A DNA stretch of 64,000 nucleotides from positions 423,892 through 487,891 of the forward strand of contig VZRG01000167.1 of assembly GCA_013397435.1 (NCBI GenBank). Direction: 5' to 3'. The notes below the pieces were generated by a model. It worked only from the letters and a program-made list of their open reading frames with translations, made no database searches and was not told the origin of the DNA. Below are positions 41,197 through 53,100 of this stretch, piece after piece. Each line of letters begins with the position of its first letter. Within the stretch, counting starts at the first letter, position 1. The position numbers were made by a program, and so were the translations under genes. This DNA is from Erythrocercus mccallii (lineage: Eukaryota; Chordata; Aves; Passeriformes; Dicruridae).

Positions 41197-41243
41197 ATGA
41201 TCAGCAGATCATACTGCAGGCAGAGCTTGTCAAGCCTTTCCAA
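41197..41243 (+). CDS. CALD1: Caldesmon, alternative first coding exon (non-muscle/brain-type N-terminus)
   Basis: The frame from the ATG at 41,197 reads MISRSYCRQSLSSLS plus AA, and stops exactly at a consensus donor AA|GTGAGT (41,244). It leaves phase 2, the same as the muscle exon, so joining to 60,619 completes a Lys codon and continues LSYQRND. The peptide parallels the known short non-muscle N-terminus of human l-caldesmon (MLGGSGSHGRRSLAALSQ): same kind of length, Ser/Arg-rich, ending L-S-(basic or Gln) before the shared exon. It also sits in the same gene position, between the ATG exon and the first shared exon. The product would lack the charged MDDFERRRELRR segment. The frame is too short for ORF-length criteria. 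The call rests on phase, donor, position and pattern; no transcript was examined. Confidence 0.8.
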
Positions 41244-44056
41244 GTGAGTTGCCAGTTTGTTATATCTGTATGGATTTAGCCTTTTGGTGTGGCGTAGGAG
41301 GTGCTGGGGTGGTGGAAATGGCAAGGGGAGTAGAATGGTGTAACAAGCTGGGAAGCTGAACTGGAGCATGAGCAATGGATATAGATTGGGTTATTTTCCT
41401 TCTTTTTTTGCTACATTGTGTTCTATTGTCTAAAATCTTTGTATTCATGCATTTCCCTTACCTGAGTTGTAGAATTCCAATTCTTTAGGGGCAGAAGGAT
41501 ATGTTGGGAGAACTGGCTGCTAATCAGAATTCTGTTGGTGGGAAGTTTGCAGAAGTTTCATGGTTTGTGTGAAAGGTTTCTCATAACTCAGATTGCTTAA
41601 TTCACTGAGTAAATAAAGTCCTCGTGGCACATTCATCCCTGAATGTGGAAGGGAAAGCAAGAGACGACAATCAATTAGCCTGTGTAATATTGCTAGTAAT
41701 CTGCTTTATTCCTGTCCTGTATTGTTTTGTTGATCTGCTTTATGAGTTGATGGGTAGGAAACGGGACGCTGCAATGTTTCTAAATTGCTGTGATTTATAT
41801 AAGGGTTTGGTTTATAGCTTTGGAGAGGTTTTGAAGAGCAACTGGGATTTCTATGTGTGTTTTTTAGAGTTTCCAGCATGATATGCTGTGCTCTTGGAGG
41901 GAGAGGGAGCTCAGGGATTTCCGAAACTCAGCCCCTCCAAGAAGTCCCTTCCAGGAATCTGAAATCCTTCATTGTGATTTCAGAAATTGGGCAATAAATA
42001 ATAATTGAACTAAGAGCATGTCAGATGACATTTTTTTTGTGTGCTGTTCTGTGGTGAAGTACAGCCACAAACCACAGCAGCCAGCCCTCCCTCCCATCCC
42101 TGTGTATGGGAACAGGGAGCACCAATTGCTCCGCACTCAGTGCAGGGGGAAGGGGCAAAGCAGGTGAGATTTGGACATTTTAGTGATTTTATAAGTGGAG
42201 AAAACATTGACTCGTGATACCTGTTGTGGGGAGCTGGCCCTGAGTGCAGGCTGGACCTCTCAGGTGACCTTGAGATCCTTTCTAGTCTGCGCTGGACCCG
42301 GTTTAGGGTGGTGTCAGGGTCTGGCTGTTTTGTTTAAAATTCTGGGGGCCATTGGCTATCCTTGCTGGGAAGTGTTCTCCTCCACTCCCTTTTGGACAGG
42401 AGAGGGAACCAGCAGTGAGCTGCCTTTGTACTTGGCATATCTGGTGTGTTGGGGGAGTGCTGGGAGCTAAGCCTTGGCTTGAGTGTGAAGTGAGTTCACT
42501 GAAATCAGTGGAATTATGTCTTAGTGAAAACATTCCTTTTCTCCTGAAGTATGATCAGCTCCTGTAGTGTTGTTTTCCTGTATCTTGAGAGTCTTGGGTC
42601 CTGTAACAGCTTCTGACAAAAGCAGACACACCTTGAAAACCAGACGTGGGTTTCTTTTGTCAAGACTCCCAGTAGCATGCTTGGGGAAGAAAAGCAAAGC
42701 TCTCTTTGGAAAGGACTCTGAAGAGAAACCAAATGTATGGCCAGAACTTGGAAACTGATTTATTCCCTTGTAACAAACATCTCCGTGACCCCAGGCCAAA
42801 AGAGGGAAGACACCTTCAGCGTTACCCACAGAGGCTTCTTCAAAGCATTGCTCAGAGAAATACATGATGAAATACTGCCCTTCCCAGGCTGAGGCATAAC
42901 GTAATCATTCCCAGTGCTCGTGTCTTCTCAGGAGATTGCAGTGGGAAAGAAAAGAAGAATTAAAATCCTTATAAGTTAACTCTCTGGAGACTCTCCAGGG
43001 AAAAGGAGGAGGCTGTTATTGCATTATTTTGAATGAGGTACTATGTGATTGTTAACTTCTTGCAAATGTCCTCTAATGGCCCCTTGGTATGATCATTTCA
43101 TCTGTGTTGTTTAAAGATATTTTCTATGCTTTCGGTGGACTTGTGGTATTTGCAGAAAATTTTGTAATTGCTTAATAGCTGCATATAATCCTGTTAGCAT
43201 TTGATACACTAAAAATTAAAAGCAGAAGCTCTCAGCAGAGCCAAGAAATCATTCCGGTTGGCCTGAAAACATGAAGCCTCTTTAATAAATGTATAGGGAT
43301 TGGCTTGGCTCAGTGTGCTGGACACTGAAGTGTTTACTGTGCAAGTTCCTAGAGAAAGCAGAAGTTCTTTTTGCCAACAGGTAGAATATTTTCTTCCAGC
43401 AAATGATAACTTCTGTTCAAACTTCAGTTTGGTTGTTGGAAGCTCAGGGTTTTTTGCAGCCTTTTCTTTGTATTGTAGGTTATCTTTTCTGTTTCTTGGC
43501 TGGATGTCCGAGAGTGGTATTCAGCTAGTTTTTTAGGAGAAGAGAGGGGTTTAAGACGGCTCCTCCACAGATAGCAGTGGTGTTGGTGGCACTGTGTTAC
43601 CTGGTTAAATCTGCTCCAAAAATTGATGCTGTTTTTTTTTTTCACTCGAAGCTCTCTCCTTCTTCTGCTCTTCTCTTTTGACCATGCTTTTCATTCCTGT
43701 TGGGCAAAGGCATGAGTCTTTAATTTGTACGAGCCTTTTTACATTACTGAGGTAATACAAGAAGGACATAATGTAACAACACAAAGATGCTTGCCCATAG
43801 TAAGGTTATTTTTCTGTTTTGGAAGCAAAGAATCCCAGTCTCAATTCCTGAAAGAGGCTCTTCCCCAGCAGTGCAAAGTCAGCATGAAGAACTGAAACAT
43901 TTTTGTGTGGGGGTTTCTGTGGCAGAGAAAGGACAGTTCTATAGGGAAACATCTGAGACTTTGCAGCCTTCTTGCCTCAGTGGAAGATGTTGTTTTCAGC
44001 ATCAGAAAAACATTGGCTCTTGGGAGAGAGAGAGTGGAGTTGAGTTTTGAGAAAAG

Positions 44057-44101
44057 ATTCTCCAAAACTCCTCTCCAAAGCTGGAGCGGAGTTTTGAGAA
44101 T
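44057..44101 (+). repeat. Short near-perfect hairpin
   Basis: ATTCTC(c)AAAACTCC, mismatch, CTCC, a six-base loop, then GGAG, mismatch, GGAGTTTTGAGAAT. This gives about 18 base pairs with one bulge and one mismatch. A direct copy of the right arm (GAGTTTTGAGAA, about 44,043-44,054) lies just upstream and could pair with the same left arm, so two mutually exclusive hairpins are possible. It is shorter than a typical microRNA precursor. Confidence 0.7.
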
Positions 44102-47100
44102 GCACCCCTGTCTGAAGTCAAGACTGTGAGCACCAAACATGTAAAGTTTTGTCAGAGAACAAGTGACCTGGGAAAGTTTCATGAAAATTCTGAGCTAAAT
44201 TCTCCACCCTGTGCGAGCTTTGGTTCAAGCCAGGAACTTGCTGTGAATCCAAATGCCTGAAATGAGCTGTGAGAACTGCTTCTGATGAAAGGTAAATTTA
44301 GTAAAGCCTAGAAAATATGGGAGAGTTTTGGCCAGAACTCTTTCAGAACGGTTCAGAGCAGAGCTGGTTAGAGGTTCATGTCAGGTTTCTGAAATTTGCT
44401 TTGTCTAAATTAAATTAATAGAAAATATTTTAATTTTTTAATACTTTCTAGATAAGAAATTACTGAGTTGCACCTTTGCAGATTTTATAAATAAAAAAAT
44501 CTGATTTTTTTATCTTTTGATTACAATTGACCTACCTTTCAAAGACAAAAGTAAAAAGAAAAAACTTACATGAAGGATTTGCTTTCTTGTTCCAGGCTCA
44601 ATTAAGAAAACAAACAACAAACCAGCCCTGAACATTTTCCATATCACTTCACTCTGACAAGGGTTTTTGCTTCTGCTTCAGCAAAACTAGAAAATTCATT
44701 GTTAGTGCAGATCTTAAATCCAGATAGCTCCTCCACAGCCACGCTGTTGGCATAGGTGTTCAACCAGTGATGGATGGGGGTGGTAGAGCTTTATCCTGCT
44801 TCTTCATACCCCTGCCTTTCCCTTTCCTGCCAAACCTGCACTCTCCATCCACCCTGTTCCCAATTCAGAGTAAAGCAGCAAAAACTCAGGGAAATTCTCT
44901 GGTGATTTCTTTGGGCCCTCTTTGCTTTTCAGTTCATATATATGTACGTGTGTCCATATAAAGCAGATTAAGTCAGTTATGTCCAGTAAATTAAATCCTT
45001 AAATACTTAAAAATGCAACCAAGAAAAACACTTCCATCAGCCATTGAAATAATTGAAACATAGAGGCTCAGCTTACTGTAACTTCTCACTCTATCCACAT
45101 TTTACTTTGGAAAAAAACCCAAAACATTTGAAAACCCCTTTCTTCCACTATTTTCATGTACTGACTATTTGATTTATATTTTGGGATGTGTAAGTTCTTA
45201 AATGTAGTGAAAAATTCTCCCTGAGTTCAGTAAGGCAGCTTGCATTTAAAAATGGCCACAGAGCCAAGTCTATAATTATATATCTGGATAATGTTAGCCT
45301 CCGTGCATTTATTCATTCCAATTTTAATTCTCCATTTCATAAAATCTATGATCAAATTTTGGAGCCCAAGCTAAGCCAATGCCATCCCTTTTAATTTAGG
45401 ACTCAGCCCTTTTATTCTCCTTCTGCGTTTTACTTTTATTAGTTGCTTTCTTTTTTGTGCTGATGTGCAGCACATTATTGTTAAAGGCACTTATTAGAGC
45501 TGGAATTCTACAGTGTGGAGACTGTCCTAATAAGGCAAAAAAACCCCAGCCCTTTATTGGTGAGGTAAGAGAAATCAGGCAGTGGACGAATTCTTTTTTT
45601 GCTGATTGAGAAGGATAAGGTGCGGTTTGGCAGGTACCGCATCGGTTTGGCATTTGCTGACACGGTTCCTCTTTGCTGCAGCTCAAATCCTTTGCAGAGC
45701 AGGCAGGGAGGGCTTCCCCCACTCCCCCTTTTGCCTTTCCCTCCCCTCTTCCTTCTCTTTTTCACAAGGGTTCAGCTGTTGCTGTGAAATCTCACTCGGA
45801 CACTCAGACTGGATGTGGTAACGAGATATTTTTGCAAGTCCAACTGTGCAATGCTGTAATCACCTTTTTGGGGGACAGTGAGCACATTGGAAAACAGTTT
45901 TCCATGTGGGGTTTTTTTTACCTCTAAAATATTCAAGCAGTTTGTGAAGCTGTCAGAAAAATCACACTGCAGTCCAAGGTATTTAGATACAATTTCTCTC
46001 TTCTTCAAAACCCACTATTGAAGCAAAGTACTGGCTACAAGGTTTAGTTGATTGCTCATCTGTTTTTTCCTTCCAATTGCTTTGGATGTGCATATGGAAT
46101 TCCAGAGATGAGCAGCACAGCCCAGCCTTAAGTACAGGCTTCACACCTGAAGTCAATGTAGTTCCTTGACTTTTAAGCTGAATTATTGTGAACTAAGTTT
46201 TAAATGAGGGCAGAAGCTGGTATTTTGGGTTTTTATTCCTCAGTCTCTGTTTATCTCTTGGTGAAAGAATACTAAGCCATGTTTTGGCTTTGCTTAAATT
46301 CGTTTTGTGCTGCATCAGGAGAGTGAAACTGATGTAAAGTGGCTGCCCCCTTTCCACCTGGTGCTCTGTTTCTTTGATTGGAAGAGGAATAATGGTTAAC
46401 TTAGTCACTGATACCCAGTTTTCTCTGTCACTCTCTTGCTCATTTTCTACTGTACATTTGCTGGCATCGCTTGTGAAGAAATTTTTTTCCTCTGCTCCCC
46501 ACCATAGTAATTCTAGGGTACATATCTTGTCATTATTGAGGTTAGCTTACTGTAGAGAAAGCATGTAAGAGACAAATGGATGATAATAAAGCAGAAAGGG
46601 AAAATAAACAGCTTTAGTAGCAGGGGTTGGATGTAGCAGTTCATATTAAGCAACATACACAGATGCACCATTAGGTGTGGACTACTCCCAAAAGCTTAAT
46701 AAACAACCCCTTTTTGGGGGGATTGGTAGGGTTTGGGGGATTTTTGCAAGATGCCTCTTTGTATTCAGATCCTTCCTCAGTCAGCATTTCTCTTGAAGAT
46801 CAGAGACTTGGCTAACTTTGCCTTCTGTTTTAATTTCCATCCACCACTTTTCCACATACCTTGACTAAGCAACAGTGAGAAGTACTCAGTTTCTCGTGAG
46901 CAAGACTGACTCCAGCAGGACCTGGCCTGCCAGCTGGAGAGGATGAACTCTCTGCAAGCAGTTTCACTCTGAATTCTGAATCCTTTTTCAGATCACTTTC
47001 AACCTGCTTTATATTTCTTTTTAGCAGGATCTGGTCCTGCTGCAGGTCCTCGAGGCAAACGTTGCTGAATTACGGAACAAAAAATAAAAGGTGATTCGCT

Positions 47101-50100
47101 TCCAGACTGAACACTATTCAGAAATATCTCCTAACTGGTGTGCTATGTATTTAAAAAATTGAGAAAGCAGCCCCTGGAGAAGCCATCCACGTGCATTTGT
47201 TTTCCTTCCCACAATTCTTCTTGAAATGTGGAGGCCTCTCCTAGAGGTGTGTCCTTGAGACCAATGCACTTGACAGTACAGGATGTAAAATTCTGGCTTC
47301 TGTTTGGTTTGCCAAAGCCAAATTGCCCACAGGCCTTTCTAACCATAAAAGTATATTACATGTTTCTGAACAGGAGGTTTTTGGCTTGCCAGATTCCATC
47401 TGCAATTCGTTCAGCACTGGAGTTGCTGCAATGTAATTACAGAAGTACCTTCTAACGTCTCAACTGTTGCTGTCCTGGCTCCTTCCTTACTGTGGGTTTT
47501 TATTCTTTAGGTTTTTTGTTTTGGGTTCATTTGTTTGTCTGTACTTCATTTGTTATACCTGATTCAGTGGAGTTTGTGACTCAGCAAGAGGGTCGTGGGA
47601 TGGGTGAACCTCACCAGCTCAATGCCCTGTGGGTTTCAGCATCCACGAATGATGTGTGCCACCATCATCACACACTGATGGGGCCATGGTGGAACCTTTG
47701 CAGTCTCTTTGGTCATTTCCAGGTTGTTCCTGGCTTTCCAGCTCCCATGAGCTGCAGTGACATTCTCCATTGTCACGTGTTTCCTTTTCCCCCTTTTTAT
47801 TTTTATTTTTCCCTTTCAGTCATCTCTTGATAGTGTTTTATTTGATTATTTTGAAAAACCCAAATGAAACGTGTTGTGACCTTACTGCATTCTCTTGTAC
47901 GCTGATGTCTATAAAAGAAGAATCCCATTTTTAAATTTGGGTGTGTACTTCACGTAACTCTCATCTTTCCTCTGTGAAGCCTGAGGTTTTTTAAGATTCT
48001 GTTTGTCCTGCCAGAGGAAAATCACTGGCATGTGCTCTGGGTGTGTAAGATGCTGTTGTGCATCTTGGCCTTAGTCATCTTCCTCCTCCTGGAACAGGAG
48101 TGGTCAGACACATCGTGTCAGCAGTTTTCCTTCTCAGGATTACAAAAAGCCCCAAAACCTAATTAGCAGAGGCCACATCTCTTTCCAAAGCCAGCTAAAT
48201 TTTTACTTGAGTTAGAAAGATGAAGTTTGAGGACCAATTTTCTCCTCATTCCTCTGTCAAATTTGCCATAAAGGCTGTAGCAAAGCAGTTTTGTGGTTCT
48301 CTGAAAATGTAGCTTTTACTCAAGGCTTACCAAACTTAAAAAACTCTCTTCATGCTGTAGCAGGGCTATCTTGGTGTTCCCATATTCCTTATCTCTATGG
48401 CTGTGAAATCTCCCCACTGACTGCCTGTGCCTTAGTGACACTTTGCAGCCCATTCAGCTGAGAACAAATATTCCTTTCTCGTGCATATCTGAAAGCTGCA
48501 TTTGGTCCTTTGGCATTTTGGGGAAGCCATGGGGTTAATTACTTACCTGAATTCCTGGATTCTTCCCTGTCTTTCAAACTCACCCAGCACCCTGTGAAGT
48601 GCTCAGGTAGGAGACAGTGTCTCTATGTTTATTGCCCCTGAACAATATTGGGTGGTGGTATTTTGAGCAGACTTTGGTCCAACGTCCAGAAAACTTGTTT
48701 GTATATGGTTATAGCTATGTACCAACGCTGGCAGTCTGTCTCTTGCTCATCTTGAGCTGGCAGAAGCACCCTTAAGTACATCCGAGAGCACCTCATTGGC
48801 AGAGGATTGCAAGTGTTTGGGTTCAGAGTTACACCTGTGTTTGATGTAGGTACTGCCTGTTGGCCTCTGGATCCTGAAATGCATGATTATTTTTTTTCCA
48901 CTGAACATCCCTGAGCATTAGTTAGATGGCAGCTGGAGCACAAGGGAGTTTAAGCATCTCACACAGGAAGCTGCAGCAGAAGAGGAGCCAAATGAAGTCT
49001 TTGAAACCCCTTTGTAACTCTGAGCATGTTTGAATTAAGAGCAGTCTTAACTTATTGTTGCAATTTAGACTATTCCTGGTCCCTAGATCTTTTTGTTACC
49101 TTGTAGCTGCTAAAGGTTATCTTCTTCAGACAATTACTGTGTCCTTGTTTACTCAGTGATCTCTGTTGAAATGTGGGAACAGGTTGGACCACACTCTGTG
49201 AGCAGGAATTCAAATTCTCTTACGCTTGTCCTAATTCTTTGTTGTGCCAAGTATTTGTCATTTTACTTTGCCAAATCCTTGCTTTACAAATGTTGTACCT
49301 TCACAAAAGTATATCAAATGTAAATTTGCTATCCAGTGCTTGGGTTTTGGCCTCTCCCAGTGCCTTTCAGGTTGCATGGCTTAAATTCAGTGAGAACTTT
49401 CATAAAAGCATAAATGGAATTTTGCATCTCCCTTGCAATGGACTTGGTGTGTGTCTGTGAACGGTTCCTATGGATTGCTGGGAGGAGGATATTTCGATGA
49501 GCAGTGCATGGTTGGATCAAGTTTGAGGTCTCTTCTCTGGTGTTATTTCTAAGGCTCCATCTGCTGTGCAAATGCCTCCAAAATCCATCTGCTCTGCAAA
49601 TGTTTGAGAAGTCTCAGTGACACCCTAAAATGCTCTGTCTTGCAGTCCAGGTGAGAGGGGAGAAGTTTTGACTTGGAATCAAGACCAAGTCCTGCAAGAG
49701 CTGGTGTTGGAAGGGTTGGTGACATCCAGGTCAGTCCCATGGACGCTGTGGGACCCAAGAGGGAACAGTGAGAGCTGTGGTGCACAAAAGCATTCCTGTG
49801 GGACTTCCTACAGTTCCTCTGGGACTAAAACCTCTCTGCTGTAGAGCTGGGGTTTTCTCACTCCCATCAGCTTTTGGGAGTCCTACCTCACCAAGTCTTA
49901 CTGAGCTTTCTGTACCTGTTGAAGCTTGGGAAGCAGAAGGGTGTGGCAGCAAGCAAACTCCTTGTTTCCCAGTGGTAGGGTGATGACCCTAAACCACATC
50001 TCTGATATTTTCAGGCATTTAAGTGTATCTTAGTACACAGCCTAGTGCTTCAAAAGGTTCCAGACTGTGTTGAGCCTTGCTGACCCTTGTGAAAAGCCCG

Positions 50101-50176
50101 AGGTGCTTTTGCAGTGGCGTGGCCACAAGATCCCCTGGGCTAAACTTGGCTTTTGGCCCTTCCCAGCAGGCACAAC

Positions 50177-50194
50177 TTTTTTTTTTTTTTTTTT
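50177..50194 (+). repeat. Poly-T run of 18
   Basis: Eighteen uninterrupted T sit in the long intron. Such runs can be the reverse-complement poly-A tail of a retrotransposed sequence, but no recognisable insert follows on either side. Confidence 0.85.
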
Positions 50195-53100
50195 CAAAAA
50201 TGTAGACTACTGACTCGGAAATACCTACCAACAGAAAGCATTATTTAAAATGTAGAGACAGGCCATCACTTGATCAGAGAGAGCTCAGGGGAGCACATCT
50301 CTTTGTTTGGTATGCCAGAAAAAGGCATCTCAGGATAATTCTGTCAGTGGCTTTCAAGAGCAGCAGTGGAAGTCAGCACAGTGCAGCTGTTGGAGATGGG
50401 ACTGGCGGGGGAAAGAGTCCACATACTTATAACAACTCCTTTTAGAAGTTGCTGGAAGAGCTCCTCGTAGCTCCAACAAGTTTTTGGAGCAGGTGTGAAG
50501 CATTACAGCCAAAAGGGAACTGTGTCTGCTCTGTGGTTTAGACTAAAAGTAGTACATTCATCTATATATCTGTTTTTCCATTCCATAAACTGGCATTATA
50601 ATAATCATAATACCCACCACACAGAGGTCAGAAGGGTTGCAAGGATTCCTTAACATTTTTAAAACATGTTGAGATCTTTTGATGGAAAGAATTTAACAAG
50701 AGCCAGGGAGAATAGCCATTGGTCTGCATTCACTTCTGGAATGTAATGGATTAGACCAGAAGCCTTGGCTTAAACATCTGTGGGTGTGTACATTTAATGA
50801 GGAATTTTTTGATTACCCTTTCTGTAAATATGTCAGTTGAATCTGTTAGACAGCTTTGCCTCTTGGTGATGGAAACTGATCAGGGCTTGTCTCCTCTCAC
50901 CTTTGGGATCAGATCCTCTTTTGGCTGCCCCGCAGTCTCTTTCCATTGGCTTTACTGCTTTCTTATCACAGCAGCTCTTTGCCATCCTTCCTGTACTGAT
51001 GCCCACAGCTATTACTGACTGGCTTTCTGTGTGGAGCTGCTTATTCCAGAATGAAACTGAAATTATCAGCAACAACAAGGGTGCCATAATAACTGCTGTG
51101 GTCTGAAATCACACTGAATATTGCAGAAAAGCCCCTCACCCTGTCCCTATATCTCCACAGGGCAGTTTCCCTGTGTTAGGTTCCTCTCTACAGCTGCCTA
51201 TGTCCCTTTGGGAGTCTCCAGGCTGTGGGGACTTCAAGGCAAGCAAATTATTTTCTACTGATTCCTGTTTTTTATCTGAGTACTTTCTGTGAGCAGCTTA
51301 TAAATTGTGGATAATTTGTTAGTGAGTCTTTGAAACGGAAGAGGTTTTTGTTGGATGCTAGAGTTCTGTGAAAAGGGAGGTTTCCCCCACCTTTTTAAAG
51401 AACAGTGGTTTTTAGATTTGTATTTGCAGTGTGATTAATCAGCTCTCATGAGCTCCATCAGCTTTCCAGACAGTATCTCCAGTACTGAGTTTGGTAATTT
51501 CTTACGAGTAACTTCTCTGGAATAAGGATTACAGTGAAGCAATATGAGAAGAACAAGCACATCTAAGGGAAAACTAATTGAAAGGATAAAGCCAGGATAT
51601 TTTATTGTGTTTATGTGGGTGTAGTTACAATGGCTGCATTTCAAATCTCCAGCTGTTTAATTTGCACAGTGCTGTTATACGATGTCTGCAAATTGTTGTA
51701 ACATTAGTGTGCTGTTCAAAGGGCTGTACGTGACCCTGCAGGTCTGCACAGACCTGTTTCATGGAAGGGTGCTTTACCTTTCATGAAGGTGAAAGACACA
51801 TCAGGATTAGCTTTCACAGGGATGCATGGAATGTATCTGCCCCTAATCCTGTTAGCAAATGATGGGATCTGCACTAATAATTCCTCTGCTGTCTCACTGA
51901 AAGTGTCTCCTAATCACCTTGGCTGTTGACAGTAGGCTTCTTAAACACCACAGAAAGAGAGAGATGCTTGCCCATGTTAAAAGCAAACAGCCATGAATTT
52001 CCCTTGAAACCAAATCCACACCTGGACAGCATCCCTGAGCTGTGTGCGTGGGGAATTGGTACCAGAAAATGTTCAGACATCTGATTTTCATTAATTTTTT
52101 TTTTTCCCATTCACCACATGTTGTATCACTGGATGTATTTGTAATGCCATATTTCCCCTCAAGTGGTTTATTTCAGTTAGCATAAGGGTTCACTGTCTGC
52201 TCTGTTTTGGTGCGTGTTCTGGTCTTGCATTTCATCTGCTGTCCTGTTTGTGGCATTTATTTCAATATTTAATCTGCTGTGGTATGTTAATGCTGTGTCC
52301 TCCTAGTGCATATTTTCTGCTGGGAAGAGTGGATAAAAAAAGATTGTTCTATTATTATCTGAATAATTATCTGGTAAAATTATTTTTCCAGACTCCCTGT
52401 GTGCAAATCCACGCCTTGTACTTTGTTCATCAGCCCAGTGTTTGCTGTATTTCTGAAAGCTTCAGCAGACATCCTCAGGGACCTGTCTGGCTCTCAGCAA
52501 TAGTCATTTAGTTACAATCTCTAATCCCCTGGGAAAGACAGAGCAGTTTTGATGCTTCACAGAGACCAGACTAACGCTAACACCCATACCTTCAATGGAG
52601 CAAGCAATAAAAATCCTGGGTTCTGACTGTTTGTAGGTGTTTCAGACCACAGAACAGTTTGCTCTAGGCTGAAGTTACGGAGTGATGTGTAATCTGGGTA
52701 GTCACAACCTGCTGTGTTACAGTTCCCCTTCTGTCAGCCATGGAGGGTTTTGGTTTTCCAGACCCTGGACAGCCCTGGCTGGATGTTGCTGAAGCCTCTT
52801 GCCTCTGCTTTCTGTCCTGGCTGTTCCCAGAAGGATCTGTTTCCCTTCTGTTCTCCCAGTATTCCTCTACCAATGCTCCTCCATTCCCCATCTTGTGCCC
52901 TGCAGGGCTGGAGGCTCCTCATCCCTTTGCTGCCTCCTCTCTCCCTGTCCACAGTCCAGGAGATGTCTTGTTCTTGGCCTACAGACCTCATCTGCTATCC
53001 CTGCTCCCACATTCCTCCCTCCTGCCCCACTTGGTATCTCTGTCCCACTCTCTTCAAATCCATAATGAATTTTGGGGTCAGTCCTAAATCAGACACCTCT

